Below, piece after piece: positions 5,344-7,255 of a stretch of DNA of 7,255 nt. Below the pieces are notes generated by a model. That model worked only from the letters and a program-made list of their open reading frames with translations, was not told where the DNA came from and did not search any database. The stretch is from Acidimicrobiia bacterium (GTDB taxonomy: Bacteria; Actinomycetota; Acidimicrobiia; IMCC26256; JAENVU01). The translations under genes were made by a program, and so were the position numbers. Position 1 is the first letter of the stretch; every line of letters starts with the position of its first letter. The stretch lies in the NCBI GenBank assembly GCA_016650415.1, contig JAENVU010000051.1, forward strand, positions 1 through 7,255, in the 5' to 3' direction.

Positions 5344-6258
5344 TTCGGACTCCGCGGTGCTGATGCCAGGGATCGTCGCCGCGGTCACGATCTCGTGGCG
5401 AGCGGCATCGTCGCCGAGGAGATAGGCCCGCCAGAACCGCGTGCTCGTGGTCTCGACCATCGCGTCTGCCGCCGCGGGCGTGTTCTCGTACGGTTCCGCG
5501 TGGAGCGCGCCGAAGATCGTCACGAAGTACTTCGGGGGTTTCGCCGAGTCGTACGCGGTGCGCGCGGATGCGAACGGCAGTGCGTAATCGCGATCGGCGT
5601 GATACACGAGCAACGGCATCGGATTCTCGATGGCCTTGCCCTTGGGGTGGTCGAGCCGGATCCCGTCCATGATGATCGCGGCCTTGATCCGAGGGTCACG
5701 GCAGCAGGTGTTGGCGACGTAGGACCAGATGGTGGCGCCACCGAGGGAGAGTCCGGCCGCACCGATGCGATCCCGGTCGATGCGCCCCTTCCATCGGCTG
5801 TGCAACAGCGCGTCGAGGGCAAAGGTCAGATCGGCCGGTTGCTCGGTGACGTCACCGGAGCGCGACAGCGGGCCCCGGGCCGCACCGGTGTAGGTCACCG
5901 GGAATCGCGGTGCAAGCACCGCGAATCCGGCGTCGACCCAATGTTGGAACAGTTCGGTGAACTTTGTCGGGTCGCCGTCGTATCCGTGGGCGAACACGAT
6001 GAGGGGGACGGGCTTCGCCGATGCAGGAATTCGCAGCATCGTCGGGAGCGCGCGGGTCGGTGCGTTCCGTTCTCCGATCGGATCGACCGCGGCGCGGGAC
6101 GTATCGACGAGATCGAGTTGCACGTCGACCGCGGCGGGCACCGCGCGGGCCGTGATGGGCTTCACGGTGGTCGCGGCCGGGTGTGACGATGTACACGCAC
6201 CGGCCGCGACGACGAGTGCGATCGCGATCAGATGATGACGAATCAGGTCGTGGCGCAT
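5335..6258 (-). CDS. Exported alpha/beta hydrolase lipoprotein (PAF-acetylhydrolase/dienelactone hydrolase-like)
   Basis: A 307-residue protein beginning with a lipoprotein-type signal: n-region MRHDLIRHHL, hydrophobic IAIALVVAAGA, then Cys22 followed by a Ser/Pro/Ala/Thr-rich linker. The lipobox AGAC is less canonical than in the M28 protein but plausible. The hydrolase domain runs from about residue 65. It has the oxyanion strand PLIVFAHGYDG (85-95), strand GFAVLAPRFP (111-120), nucleophile elbow GLSLGG with Ser171, the probable acid Asp222 or Asp224 in HADRDYALPF, and catalytic His253 in GALHAEP. Cys185-Cys186 is a vicinal pair. The family hydrolyses esters such as acylglycerols, platelet-activating factor or polyesters; the substrate is not known here. 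ATG 6258 is chosen because it opens the signal peptide; the only upstream purine match (GAAGG at 6271-6275) lies 12 nt away, which is long. It lies 40 bp downstream of the small unknown gene and may be co-transcribed with it. Confidence 0.82.
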   Translation of the reverse strand: MRHDLIRHHLIAIALVVAAGACTSSHPAATTVKPITARAVPAAVDVQLDLVDTSRAAVDPIGERNAPTRALPTMLRIPASAKPVPLIVFAHGYDGDPTKFTELFQHWVDAGFAVLAPRFPVTYTGAARGPLSRSGDVTEQPADLTFALDALLHSRWKGRIDRDRIGAAGLSLGGATIWSYVANTCCRDPRIKAAIIMDGIRLDHPKGKAIENPMPLLVYHADRDYALPFASARTAYDSAKPPKYFVTIFGALHAEPYENTPAAADAMVETTSTRFWRAYLLGDDAARHEIVTAATIPGISTAESESG

Positions 6259-6298
6259 GATTCCGGCGGACCTTCGGAGCGGGCTGGCGGCGGGGAGG

Positions 6299-6718
6299 CT
6301 ACCGGGGTGACGGATCTCCGCTCGCCGAACGCTGCTCGAGTTCGTGAGCGAGGCAGCCGAGGAACGTGCGCACCGAATGCTCGGCATTCCTGCGCGCGGC
6401 GAACTCCTGCTCCCGCCGGCCCGGCGGTTCCACGGGGATGAGACACGAGGCGCTCAAGCCGAGGTGGGTCGACCGTTCGTCGAGCGGCGACGTCAGCAGG
6501 TCGCCCTGGAGCTCGGCCAACGAACTCGGGGGTCGGGGCGACCAGCTGATGGGGACGACCAGGGTGTCGGTACGGGTGCGCGGCGGCCCGAGGAGCAGCG
6601 AGTCCGTGGGCGCGGTCGCCCGGGCGGCTGCACGAGCGATCTCCTGACCGTGCGACACCAGCCAGGAGTTGGTCACCAGGATGCTGCGTTCTACTGACAC
6701 GAAGTCGTCGATAAACAT
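6299..6718 (-). CDS. Conserved actinobacterial protein of unknown function, possibly SRPBCC/START-like
   Basis: A 139-residue soluble protein with no signal peptide or membrane segment. I do not recognise a named family with certainty. The core DTLVVPISWSPRP (51-63), ELQGDLLTSPLDERSTHLGLSASCLIP (69-95), then a charged C-terminal helix AEHSVRTFLGCLAHELEQ (112-129), resembles uncharacterised actinobacterial proteins. In those, beta strands with a D-G-D/G-D-L turn are followed by a long terminal helix, the layout of SRPBCC/START ligand-binding domains. Codon use and composition match neighbouring genes, and the protein makes sense only in this frame. The start at 6718 has no good Shine-Dalgarno; a possible -10 ends 8 nt upstream. 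It sits between a DevS-like histidine kinase gene (75 bp upstream) and a lipoprotein hydrolase gene (40 bp downstream), all on the minus strand. A binding or stress role is conjecture. Confidence 0.65.
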   Translation of the reverse strand: MFIDDFVSVERSILVTNSWLVSHGQEIARAAARATAPTDSLLLGPPRTRTDTLVVPISWSPRPPSSLAELQGDLLTSPLDERSTHLGLSASCLIPVEPPGRREQEFAARRNAEHSVRTFLGCLAHELEQRSASGDPSPR

Positions 6719-6726
6719 CTCGACCG

Positions 6727-6732
6727 ATCATT
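6727..6732 (-). promoter_or_regulatory. Possible -10 element of the small unknown gene
   Basis: On the minus strand AATGAT matches TATAAT at 4 of 6 positions and ends 8 nt before ATG 6718, which suits a leaderless transcript. CTGACG (6752-6757, minus) could be a poor -35 at a 19-bp spacing. Weak alone, but it lies at the right distance from the inverted repeat at 6754-6773. Confidence 0.3.
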
Positions 6733-6753
6733 TCCGAGCCGGCACTCGAAGCG

Positions 6754-6773
6754 TCAGGGTCGAAAGTCCCTCG
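6754..6773 (-). promoter_or_regulatory. DosR/DevR-like box upstream of the small unknown gene
   Basis: On the minus strand the core GGGACTTTCGACCC fits the mycobacterial DosR box (GGGACTWWAGTCCC core): one half-site GGGACT is perfect, the other is degenerate, and 13 of 20 consensus positions agree by eye. Its centre is about 45 bp upstream of ATG 6718, overlapping the expected -35 as activator sites do. The adjacent upstream gene encodes a DevS-like kinase. The alternative is a weak 4-bp stem (AGGG/CCCT) ending the kinase transcript. No regulator gene is in the window, so this is a hypothesis. Confidence 0.35.
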
Positions 6774-6793
6774 GCGGGTGCGCGTTGGCCCCA

Positions 6794-7255
6794 CTATCCC
6801 GCGTCGAGCGGGACGCGCCACTCGAACGTCATCCCACCGCCAGGGTGGGAGGCGAGCGTCGCCGTGCCTCCGGACTCCTGGGCCCGACGACTCAGGTTCG
6901 TGAGGCCCTCGCCTCCGGTCAGACATGCGGCGTCGAGGTCCATGTCGGTGCCGGCGCCGTCGTCGACGACCCGCACCGTGCAGTCCGCGTCGGCACGCAC
7001 CATCACTTCTACCGTCTTCGCGTTCCCATGGCGATGCGCGTTCGTGACCGCCTCCCGGACGATTGCCGTGAGGTGATCGGCGATCGGTGGCGGGATCGCC
7101 TGATCGATGGGGCCTTCCACGTGGAGCGTGACGACGGCATTGAGCCGGTCGTTGAGTTCCGCGACGACGGCGCCGAGCTCCGTGTGGAGGCCGACGGTCG
7201 GAGCATGCAACGCGAAGATCGTGTTCCGGATCTCTCGGATCGTGTTGTCGAGGTC
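6794..7255 (-). CDS. Sensor histidine kinase, NarL/DevS type, C-terminal ATPase part (5' end outside window)
   Basis: The frame is open from the right edge to TAG at 6794-6796, giving 153 residues. The TTG at 7210 is not the start, because upstream codons read DLDNTIREIRNTIFAL, the second helix of a HisKA_3 dimerisation domain. The HATPase domain follows: N-box REAVTNAHRHG (residues 67-77, Asn72), G1 box VVDDGAG (97-103, Asp99), G2 box GGEGLTNLSRRAQESGG (114-130), and closing strands ATLASHPGGGMTFEWRVPL. The phospho-accepting His and the sensor domain lie beyond the edge. The IR-x-TIFAL helix and the GLTNL-x-x-RA ending resemble GAF-domain kinases such as DevS/DosT, which sense O2, NO and CO through haem, but sensing cannot be judged here. 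Such kinases normally phosphorylate a NarL/DosR-type response regulator; none is visible. The gene ends 75 bp before the small unknown gene. Confidence 0.88.
   Translation of the reverse strand, partial: DLDNTIREIRNTIFALHAPTVGLHTELGAVVAELNDRLNAVVTLHVEGPIDQAIPPPIADHLTAIVREAVTNAHRHGNAKTVEVMVRADADCTVRVVDDGAGTDMDLDAACLTGGEGLTNLSRRAQESGGTATLASHPGGGMTFEWRVPLDAG

Noticed and set aside
6243..6926. 227-codon minus-strand open frame overlapping the small unknown gene and the kinase 3' end
   Set aside because: The translation is Arg/Pro-rich, low in information and crosses a clear gene boundary. The overlapping frame 6299-6718 reads as a plausible folded protein.
7208..7210. TTG as start codon of the histidine kinase
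   Set aside because: The codons upstream to the window edge encode a recognisable DHp helix, so the gene is truncated by the window.
1..7255. CRISPR array, insertion sequence, integrase, toxin-antitoxin or phage defence genes
   Set aside because: No spaced direct repeats, terminal inverted repeats, transposase or nuclease motifs were seen on either strand; composition is uniform.

Overview
The window looks like an ordinary chromosomal segment of a high-GC actinobacterium. The evidence is the strong G/C preference at third codon positions, start sites that lack a Shine-Dalgarno and fit leaderless transcription, an Rv1855c-like luciferase-fold oxidoreductase, and a sensor kinase resembling the mycobacterial DevS/DosT group. 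An acidimicrobial or similar environmental actinobacterium would fit, but the species cannot be read from the sequence. I see no rRNA, tRNA, CRISPR array, insertion sequence, integrase or phage gene.

Layout, left to right. (1) The 3' part of a nucleoside phosphorylase/MTA-SAH nucleosidase-like gene (+) enters from the left edge. It converges, across a stem-loop, on a luciferase-like (probably F420-dependent) oxidoreductase (-). (2) That gene is divergent from a DJ-1/PfpI protein of the isonitrile hydratase type (+). (3) The PfpI gene overlaps tail-to-tail by 12 bp with an exported M28 zinc aminopeptidase-like lipoprotein (-). (4) The M28 gene is divergent from a two-gene operon (+): a cytosolic alpha/beta hydrolase and a DegT/RfbH-type PLP/PMP enzyme. 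(5) The DegT gene overlaps tail-to-tail by 9 bp with a second lipoprotein, an alpha/beta hydrolase (-). (6) Upstream of that lipoprotein on the minus strand lie a small protein of unknown function and then the C-terminal ATPase half of a NarL/DevS-type histidine kinase, cut by the right edge. The window is almost fully coding; the longest gap between genes is about 100 bp.

The genes do not form one obvious pathway. Most are stand-alone hydrolases, a redox enzyme and regulators. Two points deserve attention. First, the DegT-family protein has His in place of the PLP-binding Lys, as in the sugar 3-dehydratases ColD and RfbH/E1. It lacks the iron-sulfur cysteines of E1 and has no sugar-nucleotide genes beside it. 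Second, the gap between the DevS-like kinase and the small unknown gene holds an imperfect DosR/DevR-like box placed just upstream of a possible leaderless promoter. This suggests, without proving, local two-component control. I did not find a clear new multi-gene system; these two are the best leads.
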